This document shows positions 1 to 11,901 of a stretch of DNA of 64,000 bases, in pieces (the stretch's first letter is position 1; each line of letters begins with the position of its first letter). The notes under the pieces are model-generated. The model had not been told where the DNA came from and made no database searches. It worked only from the letters and a program-made list of their open reading frames with translations. Position numbers and translations under genes: made by a program. This DNA comes from Chamaecyparis obtusa (lineage: Eukaryota; Streptophyta; Pinopsida; Cupressales; Cupressaceae), in contig BSBK01002093.1 of NCBI GenBank assembly GCA_027943335.1, positions 496,001 through 560,000 on the forward strand, written 5' to 3'.

Positions 1-927
1 TTAAATACTTAGCAACTATGGCTTTTGAGTTCATGAAAATTATATTGGGTGATTAAAATATTTGTTCTAAACTTGTTCGATCATTTCATAAGACGAGTGG
101 GAATATTTCTATGTTGGTCGATCTCTCTCAAATGAGTCATGAAATTAGTTGTTCACATTCAAACTTTATATTCAATTCAGTGTTGGCCTTGCATGGAACA
201 TAGTCCTGGCGAATTTGAAGTACTCCAGCTCCTCCTTGGACATGTGAGAAGAGACTAGGGGAAGAGTGCCAATAGTCAAGCTTGCTAATAGTCATGTACT
301 CTTTATGCACCCATTTCCCAATTACTAATTTTAAAGGAGCCAAAAATATAATAACTAAAAGTCTATTAATAAGTTTCACATGTACCAGTAGCCGATCATT
401 TTTTAGCTTTTTGGTTCATAATTGTCCTATTTGTGCATGACTACTAGGACATTTGTCCATAAGTATTAGCAATTTTGAGTGCATGCATATTAGAGGGTCT
501 TTTAATAAGTATCGGGCAACACTTTGAAATAGCTACTATTTGACACTTTGATGCTTAACAAATTCTACAAGGAGCTTTGCTAATAACTAGAATCCAAAAA
601 ATAATTTTTTAGTAGTTAAGTTAGAGACAACCAAAAGAAAATCATTGAAATTCAATGTATAATTTTAGCTCTATCAATAAGTGAAGTTGGCTATAATGCT
701 AATGGTACACTTCCCCTAGTAGTATATAGATGTTTTATTGAAACAAACATCATTTATCGAGGTTGTTTCTATCATCCCTAGTGACGTGGGTTTGCTTGGC
801 AACAATTTGTTGTGTGGGTTTTTAGGAACTCTATTCTTGGGCACTTAGATACTTGCTAACTTCACATGGGATACCTTTCTGGCTAGGTGATCTTATTGAG
901 GGGTTTTCTCTTAAGTATATCTATTCA
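1..927. other. No recognisable feature (flank or unidentified insert)
   Basis: AT-rich sequence with only short chance reading frames. Homology between the two Gypsy A-family LTR copies stops at about position 928. The matching last 0.53 kb of the LTR, present at 51408-51934, is not found here. This stretch is therefore either target DNA beside a truncated LTR or the end of another insertion that continues off the left edge. I see no gene, RNA gene or terminal repeat in it. Confidence 0.6.
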
Positions 928-1366
928 TATAATCCTAATTTGGAATTCTTATAACAATCCTTGTGCTAACCTTATGAATTTATCAATTAATCTTCAACAT
1001 TTAAATTGATCCTTGATCCAAGCTTAAAATTAAGACATACACATATGAAATATATGCAGTGAATTGAATAAGAACTTTGAATTATTGAATTCACAACTCA
1101 TAAAACCAACATAGAGGAGAAAACCAAATCTGGACTATATTTCAATTGACTTCTGAATCATTGTCTTCATACATTGATTTTCTCCTTCAAATAAAACTCA
1201 ACAAACTAAAACTCCAACACTAAACTTTTATTCTCTCTGTAAAATGTTATACAGGACTCATGACCTCTATCAAACCTGACTGAGATTGAACCAACTCCTA
1301 TGATTTCAACACCAAAATATTTCAGGCCAAAATTTCTCAGCCCTTATTAAGTGATCTTGAAAATCC

Positions 1367-1373
1367 TTTTATA
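1367..1373 (-). promoter_or_regulatory. Probable TATA box of the Gypsy A 3' LTR
   Basis: The minus strand reads TTCTATAAAAGGATTTTC. The same motif stands at 52374-52380 in LTR B. A nearly identical context (TTTCTATAAAAGGATTTT) occurs at 28188 in the LTR of Element F. Position inside the LTR and conservation between copies support a core promoter for retroelement transcription. Confidence 0.55.
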
Positions 1374-2967
1374 GAACAAGGATTGCAACAAGTTACAGTT
1401 CACTTGTGTAACTCAAACTCCTCACTTCTTAACAACAATATCAGAAGGATCAGATCTAAAAAAAAAGTGGGAACTTATCAATATAACCATGACATCTCTG
1501 AATTTGGAATGCTAGAAACAAGACATCAACTTCTTGATTATTGGAGGTTTCCAATTGATCATAGGATCATGAGCACTCCAGAAGCATCATTTATAGCCCT
1601 CGTATACTAAGACCGATTCATGAAATTCACCTAAACACCTTATCATGGTCGCACACAAGAAAAAAATGTAATAAAGAAGACCTACGAAATTTTTCAGAAC
1701 TGTGAGACTTCAATCCTCGGTGCAGCTCCACCAGGTGTCATAATCCTAGGATAATGTTCTCTCTTTTTCAACCTCACCATGTGGCAGCATCTCACAATTC
1801 CATGGTCTTTCTCTCTCTACATCATCCCTGATCACGGGATCATAGGATCATGCCACATGTCACCCTGGGCCCACATTCAATTTCATCCTGCAACAGCCAC
1901 TCATTGTAATCTAGGGAATATTTTCATCTTTTTTTCCTCTGGGATCATGGGAAAAAGGAACCTTGATAGTTGTCACCCTGGGCACGCGATCTACTTACCT
2001 CCTGCATTCTCTAATGGATGATGAAGCTTCTCTTCAAGATTTCAGAATTTTACATACTCTACCTCTAATTCTAATTATTGGCACCCCAAGCATCAATTCT
2101 CCTCATTTAAAGACTTAGCATATCCCTACAGTTCAAATGTTCCATCAACCTTTCATATTTTCAATATTTTTTCCTTCTCAAAATTACAACTTCAGAATAT
2201 GTGGGCCCTATCTTTCCTTTCAAAAATTTAGGATTCATACTTCTATGCTTCCAATCTTGATTACTTGCACTAGGCCGCACCTTTCAGAAATTTGGTATTC
2301 ATACTTCTCTACTTCCAATTCTAATTACTATAGCTTTTGGAAATTTGGGATTTCCCTTACTCTACTTCTAATCTTGATTATTAGCACTTTCTCAATCTTT
2401 CTTTTCTTTGAAAAACTTATGCATCGTTTATTCAACCTTATTCACTTATTTGAAACCTAATTTTATTCAATGATGGATACTCGACCCCAAAAACATTTGG
2501 TTAGTCGTCTGCTAAGTACAAGTTGTTTGTGTGCTCAAGCTTCTCCAAAAGGTTGGGTTCCTTTTTGGTACTTCTTATGTGTGTGCCAGTGGATAACAAC
2601 AAGTTGTTTGCTAACACAACAAATGTGGGACAACTCCCTAGAATGGTTTTCTTCAAAATAAAAACTAGCCAGTCTACCTAAGACTCTAAATTGGCCAAGG
2701 AAAATCTGCCACAAACAAAACCTCTGGATCAATAAGGAAAAAACCAGCTCAAACTTATGCACTTTTTTGACTTTCATCTTGACTACAAACCCTAATCAAC
2801 ACACAAAAACTAAAAAGATAGAGCACTTTTGACCAACCTTGTAGGAATATTATCACATACTTAGCCAAATTTTAACAGTTCCAACAAGTAGCACAACGAG
2901 AGTATTATAGTGAGAGAAGTGATTTTATATAAAGATCAAAATGATTGTCATGGTCAATAGAACAAGT

Positions 2968-4262
2968 TGTTAGGAATAGTCCCAAGAGATAACTGAGAGG
3001 GGGGGGGGGGGGGGGTGGTGAATTAGTTATCTACAAGATTCAATTCTTTATCCAATTAAGTATATAAGAACATTAAGCATAAACACAATGAAAGAACACT
3101 TAACACAACACCACAATTTTGGTTACGAGGAAACCCAAATAGGGGAAAACCTCGGTGGGAATTGACACCCACTAAGAACTACATTAGTGTATTATGATCC
3201 TTGTTAGAAGTTGATCTTTACAATGCAATAAGTACAGTGACCTGGTCAAGGGTCAGACCCTGTTAGGAGTCTTTTATAATTAACCCTGTTAGGGGTGAGG
3301 ATGCACTATCCGAGAGCACACTGCTCAAAGGGGTGAAGACTGCAACCTTCTGTTTAATAGATACACGCTATATTTGGATCTTGGTGAATTGCGCGTAGAC
3401 CTGTTGTCTTGATCAGTTCCAATGAATAGCATATACTCTCTACTATGTCACAAAGACCTTCTGTTGATGGCTTAACACTTCACACTCTCTGCTATGCTCT
3501 TATCTTTCAACATAAGCCATACCTAGCAATCACAAATGACTACCTATAAGTATCTTTCCTCTAGATGATATAATCAAGTTGGCCTGTTTGAACCATTGTG
3601 AAATCATATTAGAGAAACAATACAATTCTCCAATAACATCTCAGTCGGCTCTACTAGGCACGCAACATAAATTAGGATTACACAATTCTTATGTGAGTAG
3701 ACACAACACTACACACAGTCGGTTCTAATAAATTAACTCCAACTTTCTTCTCATGCTGAATTACATTATGTGCTCTTAACCAAACATCCTTAACTCTCTT
3801 CTTAACATAAATCCAAGCGCACATACCGAGATGATAGGTGCAACTACCGCAATCATATAAACACTATCAGCTTTCTCAGGTAGACTCAGGAAGCTGTGAC
3901 TATCAACTAGAAACTTCATAACTCAACCTGTACTACATATCTGACTCTACGTCCATGAACATAACATCATACATATGTCTACAACATAAATATAACTGCG
4001 CAAGGTTCTACTGTAACCGTACTACAAATCATATACAGAACTGTTCTTGGGACCTATCAGAAACACTCACTGATATACACAACTCTACTACTGTCTTTAC
4101 TAAGAATCAACCTCTGCGTCTATGATATCATGTTGATAACATATCTATGCAACATATGCTCAAAGCTCTCTCCATCAAGCTTCTACACATGCTGCTTACC
4201 ATATGTTGTCATCAATGACAAACATATAGTCAACAATTTGGCTTGCTGAAAAATCTCCAACA
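2968..4262 (-). repeat. Copia 1 3' LTR (left copy)
   Basis: This 1295-bp LTR matches 8789-10090. It begins TGTTAGGAATAG and ends ATCTCCAACA on the plus strand. A run of 17 G at 2999-3015 corresponds to only six G in the other LTR. About 21 bp present near 9017-9038 of the partner are missing here. Confidence 0.92.
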
Positions 4263-4285
4263 ATCTCCCCTTTTGGCATTGATGG
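4263..4285 (-). other. Copia 1 polypurine tract
   Basis: On the minus strand the sequence GCCAAAAGGGGAGAT directly abuts the 3' LTR start TGTTGGAG. This is the expected site of plus-strand DNA priming. A second similar tract (minus strand CAAAGGGGGAGT) lies at about 4520-4535. Confidence 0.75.
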
Positions 4286-4630
4286 CAACATATGGAATGA
4301 AAAACACCACCAATCCAACTGTCCAATTATTTTATAACATTATCCATTTCCTCAACAAAACTCCCCCAAGGAAGTATCCTCCACCTATTGCAATATTCTT
4401 CAATATTCTCCATTTCCTCAACTGTACTGCTTCCCATGATTGTATTTTTACTCCCCCCTTCTACTTGTTTTTTGATTACTATATATTTTTTCTTTTTATG
4501 TTTTTATGACTATATACTACTCCCCCTTTGACATCAATGGCAAAGAGCACCAAAAACATTAAGTACCGGTACTACTCTTGTGGTAGAGTAGTCAACCTTT
4601 CATCAGTCACTTAGGACTGATGCATTCCTG
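4286..4630 (-). other. Copia 1 3' untranslated region
   Basis: The stretch between the end of pol and the LTR has no coding sequence. It contains several C-rich tracts on the plus strand (about 4363, 4449 and 4520), that is, G-rich polypurine-like tracts on the coding strand. Confidence 0.5.
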
Positions 4631-6101
4631 CTATCTATAATCAAATTCAGGGAAGGGAATTACTCCAAGCTTCTCCTTGAGATACTCAAAAGTATCCTTA
4701 GGTAAAGGCTTTGTGAATATGTCTGCTAGCTGATCTTTTGTGCTCACATAGTCCACCTTTACTTCTTTTTCTGCTACTTTTTCTCTTAGGAAGTAATATT
4801 TTATCTCAATGTGTTTTGTCTTTGCATGCATCACAGGGTTCTTTGACATGTTGATAGTGCTAGTGTTATCACAATGAATAACAATAGGATAATCAATCTG
4901 AATACCAAAATCCTTTATCATCTACTTGATCCATACAATTGTGAAACAATTCAATGCTGCTGCTACATATTCTGCTTCTGTTGTTGATTGAGAGATACAA
5001 TTTTGCTTCTTGCTTATCCAAGTGACAAGTCTGTCACCAATAAATACTACTCCTCCTGAGGTACTCCTAATGTCATCCATGCATCCTGCCCAATCTCCAT
5101 CTGTATATACATGAAGCTCTACATTCTCTGAATTGGGATACCATAAACCATAGTCTAAGGTTCCATTCAAATATCTGAATATTTTTTTTTATTGCCATGA
5201 GATGACTTTGCTTAGGTTTTGCTGCAAATCTTCAAACAATACCATCTGCATTGGAAATGTCTGGTCTGGTTTGAGTAAGATATATAAGTTTACCAATCAT
5301 AGACTTATACAAGGTTATGTCTATTGCTGGTGAATCATCTTCTTTTGAAAGCTTGCATCCAGTTATCATAGGAGTACTTACTAGCTTGCAATCATCCATC
5401 TTTAAGTTCTTCAAGATCTCTTTCACATACTTGGTCTGATTTATGAATATACCTTTGTCTGTCTACTGCACATTCAATCCCAAAAAGTACTTGATAGGTC
5501 CAATCACGCTCATCTCAAATTCTCTCTACATCTCCTTAGCAAATTCAGCACTGATCTTTTCATTACCACCAAATATAATGTCATCAACAAATATAGCAAC
5601 TAACAATAGTCCATCAAATGTCTCTCTTATGAATAAGTTACAATTTGTTGCTCCTTTCTTGAATCCAATCTTAGTCAAGTAACCATCAAGTCTTTCATAC
5701 CATGCTCTAGGGGCTTGCTTAAGCCCATAGAGGGCTTTCTTCAATCTGCATACCATATCAGGTTTGTCCAATAAAGTAAATCCTTCTGGCTACTCAATGT
5801 ATACTTCTTCCTTCAACTCTCCATTTAGGAATGTTGACTTAACATCCATCTAGTATACCTTAAAGTTCTTGAATGTAGCATAAGCTAGAAACAACTTTAT
5901 GGCTTCTAATCTGCTTACAGGGGCAAATGTTTATGAATAATCAATTCCTTCTGTTTGGGCATATCCTTTACATACCAGTCTTGCTTTGTTTCTTACCACT
6001 GTTCCATCTTCATTCATTTTGTTTCTGAATATCCATTTTGTTCCTATTACATTCTTATCACTATGCCTAGGGACCAATTCCCATGTATCATTCTTAATTA
6101 T
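4631..6101 (-). pseudogene. Copia 1 reverse transcriptase and RNase H, broken
   Basis: This is the C-terminal part of copia pol. The RT signatures are ALYGLKQAPRAWYERL and the catalytic FVDDIIFGG (the YVDD box variant) near 5580. RNase H follows, with YTDGDWAGCMDDIRSTSGG, STTEAEYVAA and a C-terminal HCDNTS...KHIEIKYYFLRE...DIFTKPLP segment ending in a stop at 4631. In-frame TAG stops at 6102-6104, 5850-5852, 5790-5792, 5526-5528 and 5463-5465 sit where family members usually have Gln. A frameshift between about 5170 and 5260 further breaks the frame. The product would copy element RNA into DNA and remove the RNA strand. It is not functional here. Confidence 0.88.
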
Positions 6102-7772
6102 CTAATCCATCTCTTCTTTCATTGCTTCATGCCAATCTGAATCATTACATGCATCTTCAACACTTAAGGGTTCAATCTGTGATAGTAAACATACCTCTTC
6201 ATTTCCTATGGAACTCTTTGCTTTTGATCTTGTCATGAATTTGCTGCTCTGATCTCCAATGATGTCTTCCTTTGAATGATATCTAGATGTGAATTTAGGA
6301 ACATTTGGTGTGACTTTCTCATCTACCTTTTGTATTTCTTGTTCACTTGTTTTAGGGTCATTGAATAGAACATCTATGTTGTCAAACATTTCTTCAACAA
6401 CTGCTTCACTATTGGTAGGTCTAGGTTTTTCTTCAATCATAGGTGCATAATCATGGTATCTCTCTTGAATCATAAACTTCTCATCAATATTAACATGAGC
6501 ACTTTCAATGATCTTCTTCAATCTCATATTAAAACATCTATAAGTTTTTCTTTTAGTAGAGTAACCAAGAAAAATACCTTCATCAATTCTTGCATCAAAC
6601 TTGCCAATTGCTTCATCTCTCTTGATGTAGCACTTGCTTCCAAAGATTCTGGAGTATTTTATTGTAGGTACATTTCCAAACCATAGCTCATAAGGTGTTT
6701 TGTCTGCGCTTGGTCTTAATTGAATTCTATTGATAGTATAGACTACATCTCTCCAATAGGTGTGTGCGACCTTTCCTTCAATCATGATGGTGTGCACTGT
6801 GTCAAGAATGATCATATTCCTTATCTCTGCAATTCCATTCCGCTGAGGAGTTCTAGGGGCACTTAGCTGTCTCTTTATCCCATGTTCTTCACAGTACTCA
6901 TAAATTTTGTCAGAGGTTAATTCTCCTCCTCTATCTGATCTCAGACATTTAATCTTCAATCCAAACTCATTTTCAAACTTAGCTTTGAATATTTTGAACT
7001 TTTCAAAGGCTTCTGATTTGTCTTTTAAGAACACAACCCACATCATTCTATAATAATCATCAACAAACAAAATAAAGTACCTTTCACCATAGTATGATCT
7101 TGTTTGAGTTGGTCCACATAAGTCTATATGTATTAGATCCAACTTGTTCTCTGCTGAATTGTTCTTGCTCCTAAATGAATTCCTTACATGCTTTCCCATT
7201 ACACATTCCCTGCATATTGTATCAATTGGCTTTGCTATGCTAGGAAGATCTCTTACTGCTTTTACATTGCTTATCTTCACTATGTTGTCAAAATTGATGT
7301 GACATAGTCTTTTGTGCCATAACCAATTGTCATCTACTTTAGCAACAAAACAACTTTCTTCAGGATTGAGCTGAAAAACATTATCTTTAGTCTTTGAACC
7401 AGATGCTATCATATCTCCTTCTTTGTTACTTATGATGCACTTGTTGTCTTTGAATTCCAACTGATATCCTGTGTCAAGCAATTGTCCAACACTCAGTAAG
7501 TTATGCCGCAAACCATCAACATAAAGAACATCATTAGTGTTGTTCTTTCCATCCAAGGTGATAGCTCCTCTACCTATGATAGGTTTAGGAGTGTTGTCTC
7601 CAAATATAACCATGCCACCTTTGTATCTATCAAGATGCACAAATCTATCCTTGTCTCTGGTCATATGATGTGAGCAACCGTTGTCAATGATCCAATCTGT
7701 CTTGATGTCAGCTTGTGAAATTAGTGCCAATTCTTGTTCTTTCTTTTCATCTTCAAGGTTCATTTTCTCCAT
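6102..7772 (-). pseudogene. Copia 1 protease and integrase, longest open stretch of the element
   Basis: This 556-codon open stretch is part of a longer gag-pol frame. It starts near the protease motif WIIDNGCSHHMT, where the usual catalytic D-S-G has become D-N-G. The GAG-pre-integrase zinc finger follows (LWHKRLCHINF...CRECVMG, HHCC type). The integrase core has DLIHIDLCGP, FVDDYYRMMW and TPQRNGIAE, giving the D, D and E residues. The C-terminal GKFDARIDEGIFLGYS segment is typical of copia integrase. It is uninterrupted over 1.67 kb and is the best-preserved pol piece in the window, but the flanking stops make the element dead. Confidence 0.9.
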
Positions 7773-8731
7773 GTATTCAAGAGCAATGAATCCAATCTCA
7801 TCATCTGTTGATTCTTCATCTGATACTCCATCACCAGCATAGTAACATTCTTTTGTATATTTAGGCTTGTAGTTATTCTTGAACTTCTTGACTCTTGTAG
7901 GACATTTAGAATCAAAGTGACCAATTTTATTACATGAAAAGCATTTGAATGGTAACTGACCTTCATATTTCCCTTTTCCTTTTCTTTCCTTCTTAGCAAT
8001 AATAGCAATGAAATCATCTAGTTCTCTATCATCATCCTCATCATCAAAATTACCAGAGGTGTTGAAAGATTTCTTACCATGGACTAAAGCTTTAAATGTT
8101 GTTTCACTTTTAGGCTTTGTCTTTAATCTTTATATCTCAAAGGCTGAAAGCTTGGTAATTAAGGTCTCTCTTTTGAAGTCTTTTGTGGACTGCATAGTTT
8201 CATCTAGATGCATATCTTGTTGTCATATTCTGACGTCAAGGTAGTCATCAGTTTGTCCATTATGTCTTCTTCCGAAATTTCTCCACCATTGTTTCTAATT
8301 CCAACAATTGCTTCATTAATCCTTTGATTGTAGGCTCTGACATTCTCATCAGGTAACATCTCTAATGTATTGTATATTTTCTTCCATGTCTTTTTGCATG
8401 CATTCTTGGCTTGAATATCTCCTTCAAACATGTCTTCTAGATACTTCCATATCTTATAGGCCTTGTCCATCTTCTTGATCTCTAAAAACTCACTATCAGA
8501 TAGGGCACTGATAAGGGCTTCCTTGGCAATAGCATTTGAAGTGAACATATCCTTTTGCTTCAAGGTTGCATCATCTTTTGCAAGATCTGCTAGAGAGGGA
8601 ATCTAAACTTCTTTGGTAGCTACTTCAAAAATCTCAAAGGCAATGCACTGCAAATGTGTCATCATTTTGTTCTTCCAATCTAGATAGTTCTCTCCATCAA
8701 ACTTAGGACTTTCTTTTCTAAAGAATGACAT
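7773..8731 (-). pseudogene. Copia 1 gag, broken
   Basis: The gag start is the ATG at 8729-8731 (reading MSFFRKESPKFDGENY), 58 bp downstream of the LTR end. It continues as a UBN2-type copia gag with KAYKIWKYLEDMFEG and NQRINEAIVGIRNNGG. A stop near 8604 and a frameshift around 8017-8204 interrupt it. A degraded zinc knuckle (CFSCNKIGHFDSKCP-like, with one frame change) lies around 7900-7960. Gag forms the virus-like particle that packages element RNA. Confidence 0.8.
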
Positions 8732-8773
8732 CTGATCAACCTCAAGCTATTAAAGTTTCTCTTTGAGGCACTT

Positions 8774-8788
8774 GGCTTTGATACAAAT
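8774..8788 (-). other. Copia 1 primer-binding site
   Basis: Directly inside the 5' LTR the minus strand reads TTTGTATCAAAGCC. This is a mutated form of the TGGTATCAGAGC site complementary to the 3' end of plant initiator Met tRNA. Confidence 0.75.
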
Positions 8789-10090
8789 TGTTAGGAATAG
8801 TCCCAAAAGATAATTGAGAGGGGGGTGAATTAGTTATCTACACGATTCAATTCTTTATCCAATTAAGTATATAAGAACATTAAGCATAAACACAATGAAA
8901 GACCACTTAACACAACACCATAATTTTGGTTATGGGGAAACCCAAATAGGTAAAAACCTCGGTGGGAATTGACACCCACTAAGAACTACACTAGTGTATT
9001 ATGATCCCCATTAGAAGATCTTACAACCCTTTTAAGAGTTGATCTTTACAATGCAATAAGTACAGTGACCTGGTCAAGGGTCGGACCCTGTTAGGAGTCT
9101 TTTATCATTAACCCTGTTAGGGGTGAGGACGCACTGTCTGAGAGCACACTGCTCAAAGGGGTGAAGGTTGCAACTTTCTATTTAACAGATACACATTATA
9201 TCTAGATCTTTGTGAACTACGCGTAGACCTATTGTCTTGATTAGTTCCAATGAATAGCATATACTCTCTACTATGTCACATGGACCTTATGTTGATGGCT
9301 CAACACTTCGTACTCTTTGCTCTGCTCTTATCTTTCAACATAAGCCATACCTAGCAATCACAAATGACTGCCTATAAGTATCTTTCCTCTAGATGATATA
9401 ATCAAGGCGGCCTGTTAGAACCATCTTGAAATCATATTAGAGAAACAATATAATTCTCCAATAAAATTTTAGTCAGCTCTATTAAGCACGCAACATAAAT
9501 TAGGATTACACAATTCTTATGTGAGTAGATGCAACGCTACACACAGTCGGCTCTAATAAATTAACTCCAACTTTCTTCTCATGATGAATTACGTTATGCG
9601 CTCTTAACCAAACATCCTTAACTCTCTTCTTAACATAAATCCAAGTGCGCATACCGAGATGATAGGCGCAACTACCACAATCATATAAACACTCTTAGCT
9701 CTTTTAGGTAGACTCAGGAAGTTGTGACTATCAACTAGAAACTTCATAACTCAACCTGTACTGCATATATGACTTTGCGTCCATGAACATAACATCATGC
9801 ATATGTCTACAACATAAATATAACCGCGCAAGGCTCTATTGTAACCATATTGCAAATCATATACAGAACTATTCCTAGGACTTGTCAGAAATACTCACTG
9901 ATATACACAACTATACTACTGTCTTTACTCAGAATCAACCTCTGTGTCTATAATATCATGCTGATAACATATCTATGCAACATATGCTCAAAGCTCTCTC
10001 CATCAGGCTTCTACGCATGCTGCTTACCATATGTTGTCATCAATGACAAACATATAGTCATCAATCTGGCTTGCTAGCAAATCTCCAACA
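8789..10090 (-). repeat. Copia 1 5' LTR (right copy)
   Basis: This 1302-bp partner of 2968-4262 begins TGTTAGGAATAG and ends ATCTCCAACA on the plus strand. It is followed directly by the CAAGT target duplication. Confidence 0.92.
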
Positions 10091-10095
10091 CAAGT

Positions 10096-11901
10096 CTCTA
10101 TCATTTAGAAGATTAGATCCTTAAAATTTAAAGTTGAGTCATGAATAAAAGGAAAAGTTCCACTGTTAGACCATTGATCAACAAAGAATAAATACAAAGC
10201 TTGCTAAAAAAAGTTAAAAGAACAATATAAGGTTTCAAATGCTTGCAAACAAAGTGAGAATAGATAGGAAATATTGTAGCACTATGTTCATCAAAAGTGC
10301 AACCATATATGCAATGAATAGTGACTTCCATTGTTGATTAAAGGCAAAGAATAAATGTTTTAGGATGCCAAAGAGTATATGGATCCATAAATTAGTTTGA
10401 GTTATAGTTGTTACCTGAAAAGAGGCATAAAAGGTGGAGTATTCATACAAATACATAATTTTATCATCAGTTAAGATACCCTATGAGGTTAAACATCAAT
10501 GAAAGGAAGTTCTAAGATAAACAACATGACATTTGCTTTAGTTATGACACTTTTTTTAAGGTTTTTTCTTCTATGTATGACCCAAAGAGATATCATGCAC
10601 CTTGGAGCAGCTTTCAAGGATGCAGACATCAGTTCTAGCTTATTTGTAGGAGCTTCTTTTAGCTCTTTTGCTAGTTGTATCTTCCAATTGCATTGGAGAC
10701 CTTCCTGTAAGGAAAAAATTTAGAATTCTTTCTTATTCAGTTCTTTATTTATGAGTTTTTGCATCACTCAAGGAAAAAACTTTTAAGGAGATCATGTTTC
10801 ATTAAAAGTTTTAGATTGTAAAGTGGAAACCTTCCATTGATTTTCAATAAAAGGCATCTAGTTCCTTCAAGATATTCTATTTTACCTTTAGATTAGCATG
10901 TTTTGAGAAAATATTGTGATTTCTTATTGAATACTTTATTTTCCTCTTTCATTCAAACAAATCTAAAAATATGAAATCCATTAGAATATAAAACATATGT
11001 TGTGTTTGTTTACTTTTAGAAATTTTTAGTTGTGAAACCTTAGTTTTCTTCATATTAACTTCAAAATAAAAACCTTCATATAGTCAACCAATACATTTTA
11101 TAGATTAAATCATGTTGTGAATAGGTATAGGGCTTATTGAATCTTATTGTGAGTCAAATTAACTATTAGGAATTATTTTAATTCAAGATATTTAGGTGTA
11201 TCACCTTCATTAAGCATTTCATTTCTAGTAATCTTTCTACCCTTTTCCTGGAAAATAGTTGATTAGGTCAGTACCACAAGTAGGAAGTCTACCCTCTCTA
11301 AAGGTTAATCTCCATTACAAGTTATCCACAACTTGGAGATGTTCCCATGTTTCACTAGTAAGTTGAGTTTTACATAGCAAGGGTGAACTATTAGGTGCCA
11401 ACAGCTATAATATAACTGAGACCACTATAGATCACCTAAATGCATAGAAAAATATAGGTCATGACATCATGAAATAAAATCTATGCTCTTATGTACATGT
11501 CAACCTAAATGTAATAATCCAAATTTGGTACATTGTTCTATCCAAGAACAATATTGGATTACTACTAAAATAGTCAATGTAGTTGTCTCTTATAACCAAT
11601 ATAGAGGATAAGACACTCTCAAACTTGCTGCTCAGACAAAGTCAATGTCTTTGTTCTTGTTCAATAAAAAATGCACACATCAAGTGACATTTCTTAGGGT
11701 ATGTGTAGCCAAAGCACATGCATATAATAATCAAAGTGTGCCTAATGGTGAGGAATGCTCTAGTCGCGTAATCATTTGTATGAATTAGAATATTACAAAA
11801 TTGGTCCTTCCATATTTAATCCTTAGTGTACAACATAATCAAACATATCATTTAAATTAAAATATTTAAATAATAATTTTATAATAATATGAGTATATAA
11901 C
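10096..11901 (-). repeat. Middle piece of the Gypsy A 3' LTR
   Basis: Positions 10909-11901 align continuously with 53750-54740 in LTR B. Positions 10096-10908 have no counterpart there because LTR B lost about 1.04 kb. The ATAAC at 11897-11901 is one copy of the Copia 2 target duplication. I see no gene; the short reading frames are chance. Confidence 0.75.

Larger units (their letters stand above)
2968..10090 (-). mobile_element. Copia 1: complete Ty1/copia insertion, TSD CAAGT
   Basis: This 7123-bp element begins TGTTAGG, ends CCAACA, and is flanked by identical 5-bp duplications CAAGT at 2963-2967 and 10091-10095. Its LTRs (2968-4262 and 8789-10090) differ by about 5% plus a 21-bp indel. 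On the minus strand the order is LTR, primer-binding site, gag, protease, integrase, RT, RNase H, polypurine tract, LTR, which is the copia order (integrase before RT). Stops and frameshifts show it is inactive. It sits inside the Gypsy A 3' LTR and so is younger than that element. Confidence 0.92.

Noticed and set aside
923..928. TATTCA shared just left of both LTR copies (923 and 51930) as a target duplication
   Set aside because: LTR B continues to 51408, where a primer site adjoins it, so 51935 is not an element edge. The similarity is better explained as the limit of detectable homology.
3268..3275. TTTTATAA as a Copia 1 promoter on the minus strand
   Set aside because: The other LTR has TTTTATCA at this place, so it is not conserved.
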